A stretch of 57,511 nucleotides of DNA from assembly GCA_029557905.1 (NCBI GenBank), contig JAKQHR010000001.1, forward strand, positions 1-57,511, read 5' to 3'. A program made the translations under genes and the position numbers. The notes under the pieces are model-generated. The model did no database searches and had not been told where the DNA came from. It was given only the letters and a program-made list of their open reading frames with translations. The stretch comes from Verrucomicrobiota bacterium (GTDB lineage Bacteria; Verrucomicrobiota; Kiritimatiellia; JAKQHR01). Below are positions 16,553 through 24,159 of this stretch, piece after piece. Numbering within the stretch: position 1 is the stretch's first letter; the number at the start of each line of letters is the position of its first letter.

Positions 16553-17625
16553 TTGGATACAAAAAGCGCCGACTCCGTCAGTTGCAGAAAATCCCCATCC
16601 TGTTTCAGCAGTCCGTCCGCGATCAGCTTCTCAATGGCCGGTCCGCACAGCGCATAATAGTCAAAACCCGTCTGTTTCCGGAAAAGGCTCTGCGAGACAC
16701 CGCGGATTTTCCGGAGGCTCATCACAAGCGTCTCGCGCGCCCGGGCCTCGGGCGCCAGCCGTTCCTCAAATGCCCGGCGCGGCCCGTGCAGGATGTAGTC
16801 CTGCGTGTCTTTCTCGTTTGCCCGGCGCGTGCCGTTCCAGTGGGAATGGGCCGAAGGTCCGCAGCCAATGTATTCTCCGCCTTCCCAGTACAGCAGATTG
16901 TGGCGGCATTCCCGTCCGGTCCGGGCGAAATTTGAGATCTCATAATGCTCATAACCCGCCGCCCCGAGCGTTTTTAGGATGAGCCGATACTGCGCCAGCG
17001 CCTCTTCATCATCGGCTTCGGACACGCTCATGCGCGCGAGCGCCGTGCCGGGTTCGATGGAAAGGCAGTAGCAGGAGATGTGTTCCGGGCCCAGTTCCAG
17101 AAGCCGGTTCAGGTCGTTTTCCACCTGCCGGGTGCTTCCGCCGGGAAGCCCATAGATGAGATCCGCGCCGATGTTCTGGAATCCGGCGGTTCGCAGCGCC
17201 CGGAAACTCTTCAACGCCTCCTCTCCGGTCTGAATCCGGTTCAGAAACTTCAGCAGCTTTTCATCAAACGTCTGAATGCCCAGCGACACCCGGTTGACGC
17301 CGCCGTTGAGCAAAACCTGAATTTTTCCTTCGGTCAGTGTTCCGGGATTGGCCTCGCAGCTCCATTCCTCAACACGGCCTGTATTCACGCGGCCGCGCAC
17401 CGCGCCCAGCAGTCGCGAAAGGACGTCCTCAGGCAGCGCCGTAGGTGTTCCGCCCCCGATAAAAATTGTGGCTGGTGAAAAATCCTCCGGCAGGCTGTCC
17501 AGTTCCGATTCCAGCGCATCGGCAAACGCCCGGGTTTCCCCATCCGTCATGGCCTGCGAATGGAAATCGCAGTAGCTGCATTTCCGGAGGCAACAGGGCA
17601 CATGAATGTACAGCCCATAGTTCAT
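16528..17625 (-). CDS. hemW: Radical SAM heme chaperone HemW
   Basis: 365 residues from ATG 17625 (MNYGLYIHVPCCLRKCSYCDF); an ATG four codons upstream (17637) is also possible. The radical-SAM cluster motif is CLRKCSYC. The residue two after the last Cys is Phe, not the additional Cys of true coproporphyrinogen dehydrogenase HemN, so HemW is preferred. Also present are IFIGGGTPTAL, VNRVSLGIQTF and GLPGGS. HemW hands heme to target proteins. Its 3' end overlaps the murJ 3' end on the other strand. Confidence 0.9.
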   Translation of the reverse strand: MNYGLYIHVPCCLRKCSYCDFHSQAMTDGETRAFADALESELDSLPEDFSPATIFIGGGTPTALPEDVLSRLLGAVRGRVNTGRVEEWSCEANPGTLTEGKIQVLLNGGVNRVSLGIQTFDEKLLKFLNRIQTGEEALKSFRALRTAGFQNIGADLIYGLPGGSTRQVENDLNRLLELGPEHISCYCLSIEPGTALARMSVSEADDEEALAQYRLILKTLGAAGYEHYEISNFARTGRECRHNLLYWEGGEYIGCGPSAHSHWNGTRRANEKDTQDYILHGPRRAFEERLAPEARARETLVMSLRKIRGVSQSLFRKQTGFDYYALCGPAIEKLIADGLLKQDGDFLQLTESALFVSNQVFVELV

Positions 17626-17729
17626 GCCGCGGATCATATCAGAAAGTCTTGAGAAGGCACCTCCGGATATCGTATGTTTCCCCCTTTCGGCCGGCGAGGC
17701 CGGGGCGGTCAGCAACAGAGAGAAGCTAT

Positions 17730-19025
17730 ATGAAGAAAAATTATGTTCTGGACACCAACGTTCTTCTCCACGATCCCAATGCCATCAACAGTTTCAAGGA
17801 CTGCAATGTGGTCATACCACTCACCGTTCTTGAGGAAATTGACAATTTCAAGCGCGAGCTGACCGAGCGCGGCCGGAATGCGCGCCAGCTGTCGCGCCAG
17901 CTTGATGAGCTCCGGCACCGGGGGCGTCTTTCCGAAGGCGTGGCCCTTGACAACGGCGGGGGCCTGCGCGTCCTTTTTCACGGGGACCTGGAGGCCTTTG
18001 CCGAATCGCGCAAGAACGACGACATTATCCTGAACGCCGCCCTTGATTTGAAGAAAAGCGCGACTGAGCCCACCATCCTGATTTCAAAAGACATCAACAT
18101 GAGGCTCAAGGCCGACGCCATTGGACTGGATGCCGAGGATTACGAATCGGGACAGGTCAAATCGCCAGAGTTTCACTGCGGCTACATTGAGCTTGAAGTG
18201 GACTCGCAGTCATTCAGCCGGTTTGAGCATGAGCACAAGCTTCCGATGGAGGGGGAAGAGCTGAACCCGAATTTGTATATCGTGCTTGAAGAGGAGAGCA
18301 ATCCCGGACATCAGGCGCTGGGCCGTTATGACGGGAAAACGAAAAGCATTGTTCCGCTGATTGCGCTGCCTTCGCAGATGCATCCCATTCATCCCCGCAA
18401 CACCGAGCAGCGCTTTGCGATGGATGCGCTGATGAACGACGATATCCGCCTCGTGACGCTCACGGGAAAGGCGGGCACCGGAAAAACACTGCTGGCGGTC
18501 GCCGCCGGTTTCTTCAAGACCGTGGACGAAGGCACCTACACCAAGCTTCTGGTTTCGCGCCCCACGCTGCCCATGGGCCGCGATCTGGGTTATCTTCCCG
18601 GCGATCTTGAGGAGAAGCTGAACCCGTGGATGCAGCCCATCCAGGATGCGCTTGACCTCGTGCGGACGGGGAGAAAAGCCGGACAGAAATCCGACCGCGA
18701 CTTCACCATGTTCGGCGACAAGATCAGCGTGGAACCCCTGACGTATATCCGCGGCCGCAGCATTCCCGGCCAGTTTATCATCATTGATGAAACCCAGAAC
18801 CTGACGCCTCTGGAGGTCAAGACCATCATCACGCGCGTGGGTCACGACACGAAGATCATTCTCACGGGCGATATTTATCAGATCGACAATCCCTATGTGG
18901 ATATTCTGTCGAACGGGCTCAACGCGGTCGCGGAGAGGTTCCGTCCGCACGCGGTGGCGGCCCATGTGATGCTGAAAACCGGTGTTCGCTCGGAACTGGC
19001 CGAACTGGCTGCGAACATCCTGTAG
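17730..19025 (+). CDS. phoH2: PhoH2-type PIN domain-PhoH ATPase
   Basis: 431 residues from ATG 17730. The N-terminal PIN nuclease domain starts MKKNYVLDTNVLLHDPNAI with the first metal-binding Asp in LDTN, further acidic positions at EEIDNFK and KNDDIIL, and ends near 150. The PhoH ATPase domain follows: Walker A GKAGTGKTLLA near 248, Walker B FIIIDETQNL near 350 and LTGDIYQID near 380. PIN-PhoH fusions (PhoH2) act as RNA helicase/RNases in species where they were studied. An in-frame extension back to 17466 lies antisense to hemW and is not coding. The next gene starts 9 bp after the stop. Confidence 0.9.
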   Translation: MKKNYVLDTNVLLHDPNAINSFKDCNVVIPLTVLEEIDNFKRELTERGRNARQLSRQLDELRHRGRLSEGVALDNGGGLRVLFHGDLEAFAESRKNDDIILNAALDLKKSATEPTILISKDINMRLKADAIGLDAEDYESGQVKSPEFHCGYIELEVDSQSFSRFEHEHKLPMEGEELNPNLYIVLEEESNPGHQALGRYDGKTKSIVPLIALPSQMHPIHPRNTEQRFAMDALMNDDIRLVTLTGKAGTGKTLLAVAAGFFKTVDEGTYTKLLVSRPTLPMGRDLGYLPGDLEEKLNPWMQPIQDALDLVRTGRKAGQKSDRDFTMFGDKISVEPLTYIRGRSIPGQFIIIDETQNLTPLEVKTIITRVGHDTKIILTGDIYQIDNPYVDILSNGLNAVAERFRPHAVAAHVMLKTGVRSELAELAANIL

Positions 19026-19034
19026 GAGATACCC

Positions 19035-20564
19035 ATGAAGAAAATCATCAGCATTGCGCTTCTGGCGGGGCTGCTGCTCTGCCCGGCCTCCCGGGCCCGG
19101 GATGCGGCGCTGGTCCGGCAGCAGTACGACATGGTCAAATCCAGACTCGATGACGGCGGCGATCTGATGATTGTCGCCAATGTGGACGGGCTGGTTGAGG
19201 CGGGCGTCCAGAAACTTGTCGAGATGGCTTCGATGGCCGCTTCCACACAGCCGTCTGCGCCGGGCCTGCCTGCCGCGCTGGAAAAACTGCCCGCTTTTCT
19301 GAAGGCGAACGGATTTTATGCCGTCACGGCCGTTGGATTCAGCGCGGTGCCGAAGGACAATGGCCTGAACACCATCAAGGCCTTCGTTGGCCGAGATGCC
19401 GCCGCCGCCGCCCTTCCTCTGTGGCGCGGACTTTTCGGGCTGCAGGGTATTGAAATGATCACGCCGGCCTATCTGCCCGCCGACACCGAGATCGTCCGGA
19501 CCTTTGCCGCCGATCCGGAGCAGCTCTGGAAGCTCTCGCGCGAGGCCGTGACCCGCCTGGGAACCCCGGAAGGCGCCATGGCGTTTGAACAGTCGCTGGC
19601 AATGTCCACCATGATGCTGGGCGTACCGCTGGACACCTTGATCAGCAGCCTGGGCGGCGAAGGCTTCCTTTCCATGCAGCTGTCAAAGACCGCAAGTGCG
19701 GAACTTCCGCTCGGCGGCGCCGGGAAAACCATGACAGTCGCTGAACCCTCGGTGCTGCTGGGTTTCACCGTGAAGGATGAAACGCTCGCCACGCTGATCA
19801 AAACCCGTTTCTGCGGCGAGGGCCTCCCGGCCGCTTTGACCGAAAAAGACGGAGCGGAAATCATTACTATGAGCATGAAGCTTCCGTCGCCGATCCCGAT
19901 GCAGATCACGCTGGCGGTTAAGAGCAATGTGTTCCTGATCGGGTCGAATCCCGGCGTGATCAACCGCGCGCTGGCGGCGGCAGAGTCCGGCGAAGGGCTG
20001 CTGGCCTCCGAAAAATTCAAAACGGCATTTGGATCACTTCCGATGAAGAACAACGGAATGATGTATTTCAGTCCCGAATGCGCGGAATTCTTCAAGACCA
20101 TTCAGCAGGCCGCCGTCATGAACGACAGCGGAGCGGATGCCGACATGAACGCGGCCATCATGAAGTTGTTCGGAAGTGACGAGCCCCAGCAGAGCGCGAT
20201 GGTCATTCTGAACACAAGAAATGGAATCCAGCTTCAGGGAAACACCACATTCAGCGGCCGGGATGTGCTGGCCGGAGCCGTGTTTGCGCCCGTGGGCATC
20301 GTGGCGGGGATGATGCTGCCGGCCGTCTCATCGGCCCGCGCGAAGGCCCAGACCGTCGCCTGCATGAACAATCTGCGGCAGATCCAGGCCGCCAAAGACC
20401 AGTGGGCCATTGAAAAAGGAATGGAACGCGGCGCGCCGGTGTCCCCGTCCGACATAGAACCCTATTTGAGGGAAATTCCAACCTGCCCGGCCGGAGGAAG
20501 CTACATTCTGAATGCCGTGGGTGAAGAGCCAACCTGCGACCATCCGGGCCACGGAATGAAGTGA
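19035..20564 (+). CDS. Secreted protein of unknown function with a pilin-like C-terminal tail
   Basis: 509 residues with a signal peptide (MKKIISIALLAGLLLCPASRA). Residues about 30-410 form a domain I do not recognise, with repeated hydrophobic strands and phrases such as FLIGSNPGVINRAL. Near 415-435 there is a hydrophobic stretch (AGAVFAPVGIVAGMMLPAV). The last 75 residues closely match the C-terminal tail of the two pseudopilins at 33203 and 33653 (CMNNLRQIQAAKDQWAIEKG, then CPAGGSYILNAVG and a final C). Unlike those it lacks the GFTLVE prepilin cleavage site. It is possibly a fusion that borrows the pseudopilin head. It lies 7 bp before the zinc protease gene, so the two may be co-transcribed. 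Confidence 0.75.
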   Translation: MKKIISIALLAGLLLCPASRARDAALVRQQYDMVKSRLDDGGDLMIVANVDGLVEAGVQKLVEMASMAASTQPSAPGLPAALEKLPAFLKANGFYAVTAVGFSAVPKDNGLNTIKAFVGRDAAAAALPLWRGLFGLQGIEMITPAYLPADTEIVRTFAADPEQLWKLSREAVTRLGTPEGAMAFEQSLAMSTMMLGVPLDTLISSLGGEGFLSMQLSKTASAELPLGGAGKTMTVAEPSVLLGFTVKDETLATLIKTRFCGEGLPAALTEKDGAEIITMSMKLPSPIPMQITLAVKSNVFLIGSNPGVINRALAAAESGEGLLASEKFKTAFGSLPMKNNGMMYFSPECAEFFKTIQQAAVMNDSGADADMNAAIMKLFGSDEPQQSAMVILNTRNGIQLQGNTTFSGRDVLAGAVFAPVGIVAGMMLPAVSSARAKAQTVACMNNLRQIQAAKDQWAIEKGMERGAPVSPSDIEPYLREIPTCPAGGSYILNAVGEEPTCDHPGHGMK

Positions 20565-20571
20565 GGCGCCC

Positions 20572-21240
20572 ATGTTGACCGGCGGATATTTCATTTTTTT
20601 CATTCCCGCGATGATCCTTTCGATGATCGCGTCCGCGATGACCAAAGGAACCTTCAGGAAATACGCGAGGGTGGCGGCTTCGTCCGGCATGACCGGGGGC
20701 GAGGCGGCCCGGCGTCTTCTGGACTCGCAGGGCATTGACAGTGTCAGCGTCAACCACATCGGCGGCTTCCTGACCGACCACTATCATCCGCTGAAGAAAG
20801 AACTCAACCTTTCAGACGGGGTCTACGGGTCCAGTTCACTGGCGGCCATCGGGGTGGCCTGTCACGAAGCCGGCCATGCGCTGCAGCACGCGCACGGCTA
20901 CGGCCCGCTGATGTTCCGCTCGGCCATGGTGCCGGTCACGCAGTTCAGCAGCAGGATATCCTATCTGGTCCTGATTCTCGGCCTCGCCATGAACTTCCGT
21001 CCGCTGGTGGACATTGGCATCATCCTGTTCTCGGTCGCGGTGCTGTTTTCACTGGTGACGCTTCCGGTGGAGTGGAACGCGAGTTCGCGCGCAAAAAGAC
21101 TGATGGTTTCATCGGGCATTGTGACCGCGGCCGAAGAAGACGATGCCGGCAAAGTGCTGAACGCGGCCTTCCTGACCTATGTCGCCGCGGCGGTGTCGTC
21201 CATCATGACGCTTCTGTACTACATCTCGCGCCGGCGGTAG
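20572..21240 (+). CDS. YugP-type membrane zinc metallopeptidase
   Basis: 222 residues. An N-terminal membrane helix (YFIFFIPAMILSMIASAM), the zinc-binding motif HEAGHALQH near 101, and two or three further helices in the C-terminal half (LVLILGLAMNF, IGIILFSVAVLFSLVTLP, AVSSIMTLLYYI) identify the YugP/neutral zinc metallopeptidase family. PVEWNASSRAK is also conserved. The substrate is unknown. The gene ends 3 bp before the stop of the convergent repeat-protein gene. Confidence 0.9.
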   Translation: MLTGGYFIFFIPAMILSMIASAMTKGTFRKYARVAASSGMTGGEAARRLLDSQGIDSVSVNHIGGFLTDHYHPLKKELNLSDGVYGSSSLAAIGVACHEAGHALQHAHGYGPLMFRSAMVPVTQFSSRISYLVLILGLAMNFRPLVDIGIILFSVAVLFSLVTLPVEWNASSRAKRLMVSSGIVTAAEEDDAGKVLNAAFLTYVAAAVSSIMTLLYYISRRR

Positions 21241-21243
21241 TTC

Positions 21244-21657
21244 TCACAGCAGGCCGGTTGCGTAGGCGATCAGAACGGGAATGGAGAAGATTCCATCCAC
21301 CTTCGCCAGTCGCTCGCCGGTATTCGGTTTCATCAGGTAGGTGCCGTCAAACTTGAAAAGACGTTCTCCGGTGTTGGGTTTCATAATGTAAGTGCCGTCC
21401 CACTTGTACAGGCGTTCACCGGTGTTGGGCCTCATCAGGTACTCCCCATCCCACTTGTAGAGCCGTTCGCCCGTGTTGGGTTTCATGATGCAGGTCCCAT
21501 CCCATTTGTACAGCCGTTCGCCGGTGTTGGGCTTCATGAGATAGGTTCCATCCCACTTGTAGCGGCGCTCGCCGGTCGTCGGGGATGTAATGTATGAATC
21601 CGCAATCGCGCTCACCGCGACGATCATCGCAAACAATGCCAAAATTAATCTTTTCAT
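21244..21657 (-). CDS. Small secreted protein of six 17-residue YKWDG repeats
   Basis: 137 residues: signal peptide (MKRLILALFAMIVAVSAIA), then units of 17 residues starting at about 29, 46, 63, 80 and 97 with consensus GERLYKWDGTYIMKPNT, and a degenerate sixth unit (GERLAKVDGIFSIPVLI) leading to a hydrophobic C-terminus. Aromatic Y and W, DG and PNTG turns suggest short beta hairpins, perhaps surface-exposed. I do not recognise the repeat family. Strong DNA-level similarity between units shows recent tandem duplication. No enzyme motif is present. It faces a palindrome array upstream, 53 bp from its start codon. Confidence 0.75.
   Translation of the reverse strand: MKRLILALFAMIVAVSAIADSYITSPTTGERRYKWDGTYLMKPNTGERLYKWDGTCIMKPNTGERLYKWDGEYLMRPNTGERLYKWDGTYIMKPNTGERLFKFDGTYLMKPNTGERLAKVDGIFSIPVLIAYATGLL
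21268..21573 (-). repeat. 51-bp in-frame tandem repeats
   Basis: Five well-kept units of 51 bp plus one decayed unit encode the 17-residue repeats of the secreted protein. Each unit on the plus strand contains a variant of GTTGGGNTTCAT and ATCCCACTTGTA. Because the period is a multiple of three, copy-number changes by slippage or recombination would preserve the frame. Confidence 0.85.
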
Positions 21658-21709
21658 GGCTTCAGCATAAAACTCCGGCCGGCACGAGTCAACCGGCGCA
21701 AAACAAAAC

Positions 21710-21786
21710 TTCCAATGATTGGAACTTTCTGTCAGATTTTTTCCAATGATTGGAACTTTTTTCCGTAAAACTTCCAGCCATTGGAA
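21710..21786. repeat. Palindrome array B: three 15-bp units at 31-bp period
   Basis: Units TTCCAATGATTGGAA (21710-21724), TTCCAATGATTGGAA (21741-21755) and TTCCAGCCATTGGAA (21772-21786) start exactly 31 bp apart, with 16-bp spacers CTTTCTGTCAGATTTT and CTTTTTTCCGTAAAAC. The array fills the space between the divergent repeat-protein and MazG genes. Its last unit ends 21 bp before the MazG ATG, inside or next to the ribosome-binding region. Confidence 0.92.
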
Positions 21787-21807
21787 GTTTTGCAGTCAGG
21801 AGAGATT

Positions 21808-22143
21808 ATGCTGGATTTCAGGACATATCAGGAGCGGGCAAGAAGCACGGCGGTGTATCCCGGCATGGGCGAGGGCAACTGGATTTATCCGGCGCTGGGA
21901 CTGGCCGGCGAGACGGGCGAAATCTGCGAGAAGATCAAGAAGTGCATCCGCGACGACGGCGGAAAGATGAAGCCGGAACGGCTCGCGGACATCGAAAAGG
22001 AGCTGGGGGACGTGCTCTGGTACATCGCCGCGCTCGGCAGCGAGCTCGGCCTTGACATGGAAACCATTGCCGAGCGCAATCTTGCGAAACTCGCGCACCG
22101 CAAGAAGAACGGGAAAATTCACGGGGACGGGGATCATCGCTGA
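21808..22143 (+). CDS. MazG-like nucleotide pyrophosphohydrolase
   Basis: 111 residues from ATG 21808, preceded by AGGAGAG. The all-alpha NTP pyrophosphohydrolase motif is visible as GLAGETGEICEKIKK (ExxE) followed by EKELGDVLWYIAAL (ExxD), the four acidic metal ligands. Such single-domain enzymes hydrolyse non-canonical or excess (d)NTPs to monophosphates. It opens a compact plus-strand cluster with PHP, Nudix and bisphosphate-nucleotidase genes, all acting on phosphorylated small molecules. Its start is next to palindrome array B, which may control the whole cluster. Confidence 0.88.
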   Translation: MLDFRTYQERARSTAVYPGMGEGNWIYPALGLAGETGEICEKIKKCIRDDGGKMKPERLADIEKELGDVLWYIAALGSELGLDMETIAERNLAKLAHRKKNGKIHGDGDHR

Positions 22144-22145
22144 TC

Positions 22146-22736
22146 ATGAAGATTGATCTCCATGTGCATGCCTCCGAGCGTTCCGCCTGCAGCGTATCCG
22201 GCGAAGAGGACATGATCCGCGCCGCCGCCAGACGCGGCCTCGACGCGCTGGTCTTCATGGATCACCACTGCCTGGTGCCGGTGAGCCGCCTGCAGGAGCT
22301 GAACCGGGAGTTTGCCCCTTTCCGCATCTTCGGCGGCGTTGAAATCACGCTCAGTGAGGAGGAGGACATTCTGGTTCTGGGTGTGCGCGATCCAAGGCTG
22401 GAACAGCGCAACTGGACCATGCCCGACCTGCACTCTTTCGTCCGCGACCGCGGCGGCTGGATGGCGCTTGCGCATCCGTTCCGCTACAGGGATAACGTCA
22501 ACTTTGACATGGAAAAATATCCGCCGGACGCCATCGAGGTGCGCTCCTCGAACATCGCGGCCGGGAACCTGAAGCGAATTGAAGCGCTGCTCGGACTGAC
22601 GGGCCTGCCCGCCATCTGCACCTCCGATGCCCACATTGCGAACCGGGCGGGTCTGTACTATGTGGAGCTGGACCAAACCCCTGCGGACGAGACGGAGCTT
22701 GCCCGCCTGCTGCGCGCGCGAAAGTTCTGCGCATGA
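22146..22736 (+). CDS. PHP-domain phosphoesterase
   Basis: 196 residues. PHP metal-binding motifs: KIDLHVHAS at the N-terminus, DHHCLVP near 38, Glu in FGGVEITL, ALAHPFRY near 104 and CTSDAHIANR near 160. The protein is shorter than TrpH/YciV-type nucleoside 3',5'-bisphosphate phosphatases (about 280 residues), lacking their insert domain. It starts 3 bp after the MazG stop codon and its own stop overlaps the Nudix start by four bases, indicating coupled translation. Substrate not known; context suggests a nucleotide. Confidence 0.85.
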   Translation: MKIDLHVHASERSACSVSGEEDMIRAAARRGLDALVFMDHHCLVPVSRLQELNREFAPFRIFGGVEITLSEEEDILVLGVRDPRLEQRNWTMPDLHSFVRDRGGWMALAHPFRYRDNVNFDMEKYPPDAIEVRSSNIAAGNLKRIEALLGLTGLPAICTSDAHIANRAGLYYVELDQTPADETELARLLRARKFCA

Positions 22737-23236
22737 CCGGGGATGAAATATTTCCGGTGGTGGATGAAAACGGAACGGAAATCGGCCGCGCCCGGCGCTC
22801 TGAATGCCACGGAAATCCCGCCCTCATCCATCCGGTTGTGCATGTGATCGTGCGCAGCCGACGGGGCGAAATATTTCTCCAGCGCCGGAACATTCGACGT
22901 GATGTGCAGCCCGGAAAGTGGGACACATCGGTTGGCGGGCACATGCATCCCGGAGAGGAGGCGGCCGGGGCCGCCCAGAGGGAAATGCAGGAGGAGCTCG
23001 GTGTTCGCCCGCCCCGGCTGCAGTTCGCGTACCGTTATTTGTGGCGCTCCGAAACGGAGTCCGAACTGGTCCACACGTTTCTTGCGGAACATGAAGGACC
23101 CTTCATCCTGCAGGCCGAGGAGATTGACGAAGGGCGGTTCTGGACTGAGGGTGAAATCAGGGCCGCTGTCGGATCGGGAAAGCTGACCCCGAATTTTGAG
23201 GCGGAATTCGAAAGGCTGGTGAAACATGAATCTTGA
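22733..23236 (+). CDS. Nudix hydrolase (IPP isomerase-like/YfcD group)
   Basis: 167 residues. A complete Nudix box, GGHMHPGEEAAGAAQREMQE followed by ELGV, lies near 68-91. The N-terminal phrase EIFPVVDENGTEIGRARRSE and the HPVVHVIV stretch match the subgroup that includes isopentenyl-diphosphate-isomerase-like enzymes and YfcD. It hydrolyses a nucleoside-diphosphate-linked substrate, identity unknown. ATGA overlap with the PHP gene; 11-bp overlap with the downstream nucleotidase gene. Confidence 0.88.
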   Translation: MTGDEIFPVVDENGTEIGRARRSECHGNPALIHPVVHVIVRSRRGEIFLQRRNIRRDVQPGKWDTSVGGHMHPGEEAAGAAQREMQEELGVRPPRLQFAYRYLWRSETESELVHTFLAEHEGPFILQAEEIDEGRFWTEGEIRAAVGSGKLTPNFEAEFERLVKHES

Positions 23237-24158
23237 CCGGGAACTTGGGGTGGCACTGGAAGCGGTGAAGGCGGGATGCCTGCTTTCCCGCGCAGTGCAG
23301 CAGGGAATCACTTCTGTCGCAAAAGAGGACCGGTCGCCCGTGACCATCGCCGATCTCGGCACGCAGTGCGTGATTTCCATGCGCTTGATGAATCATCTGC
23401 CCGGTGAAACGCTGATCGGTGAAGAGGACACAAAGATATTTGAGGGGCGCGAGCAGTTGAAGTCGCAGGTGCTGGAGCTGGTTCGCCGCTTCGAGCCGGA
23501 TACGGATGAGGATCAAATGATGGGGGCGATCCGCTTCGGTTCGCAGCCCGCGGTTCCGGAACGGTTCTGGGTGCTGGATCCGATTGACGGCACAAAGGGT
23601 TTTCTGCGGGGCGACCAGTACGCCATCGCCCTCGGGCTGGTAGTGGACGGCCGGGTTGTTCTCGGGGTCCTGGGCTGCCCGAATTACGGCGAAAGAATGT
23701 TCTATGCCGTGACGGGCAGGGGAGCCTTTGCAGTCCATCTCAATGGCGGAGATAAAAAGCAGATCAACGTGGATGATGTTGCCGACCCGTCACGGGCCGT
23801 ATTCTGCGAGTCGGTTGAATCGGCGCACGCCGCGCACGGCGACCACGCGAAGATTTCAGAAATCCTGGGCATGACGCGCGCGCCGTTCCGGATGGACAGC
23901 CAGTGCAAATATGCGGCGGTGGCGCAGGGCGATGCCTCCATTTATCTCCGGCTCCCCAGCCGCAAAGACTATCAGGAGTGCATCTGGGACCATGCGGCGG
24001 GATCCATTCTTGTTGAAGAGGCGGGAGGCAGGGTCAGCGACTGCGACGGCAAGGCTCTGGACTTCACGGCCGGCCGCCGTCTTGTGAACAACCGCGGCAT
24101 TATCGCCACCAACGGCCGGATTCACGATGCCGTGCTGGCCGCCATCGCTCAGCTTTGA
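23226..24158 (+). CDS. 3'(2'),5'-bisphosphate nucleotidase (CysQ/HAL2-like)
   Basis: 310 residues of the inositol-monophosphatase superfamily. Metal-binding motifs are SPVTIADLGTQ, LIGEEDT, WVLDPIDGTKGFLRG and WDHAAGSILVEEAGG. The GTKGF continuation is characteristic of the HAL2/CysQ branch, which converts adenosine 3',5'-bisphosphate (pAp) to AMP. It ends the MazG-PHP-Nudix cluster and its stop is one base from the stop of the convergent comEC gene. Assignment to HAL2-like rather than inositol phosphatase is fairly confident. Confidence 0.85.
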   Translation: MNLDRELGVALEAVKAGCLLSRAVQQGITSVAKEDRSPVTIADLGTQCVISMRLMNHLPGETLIGEEDTKIFEGREQLKSQVLELVRRFEPDTDEDQMMGAIRFGSQPAVPERFWVLDPIDGTKGFLRGDQYAIALGLVVDGRVVLGVLGCPNYGERMFYAVTGRGAFAVHLNGGDKKQINVDDVADPSRAVFCESVESAHAAHGDHAKISEILGMTRAPFRMDSQCKYAAVAQGDASIYLRLPSRKDYQECIWDHAAGSILVEEAGGRVSDCDGKALDFTAGRRLVNNRGIIATNGRIHDAVLAAIAQL

Positions 24159-24159
24159 T

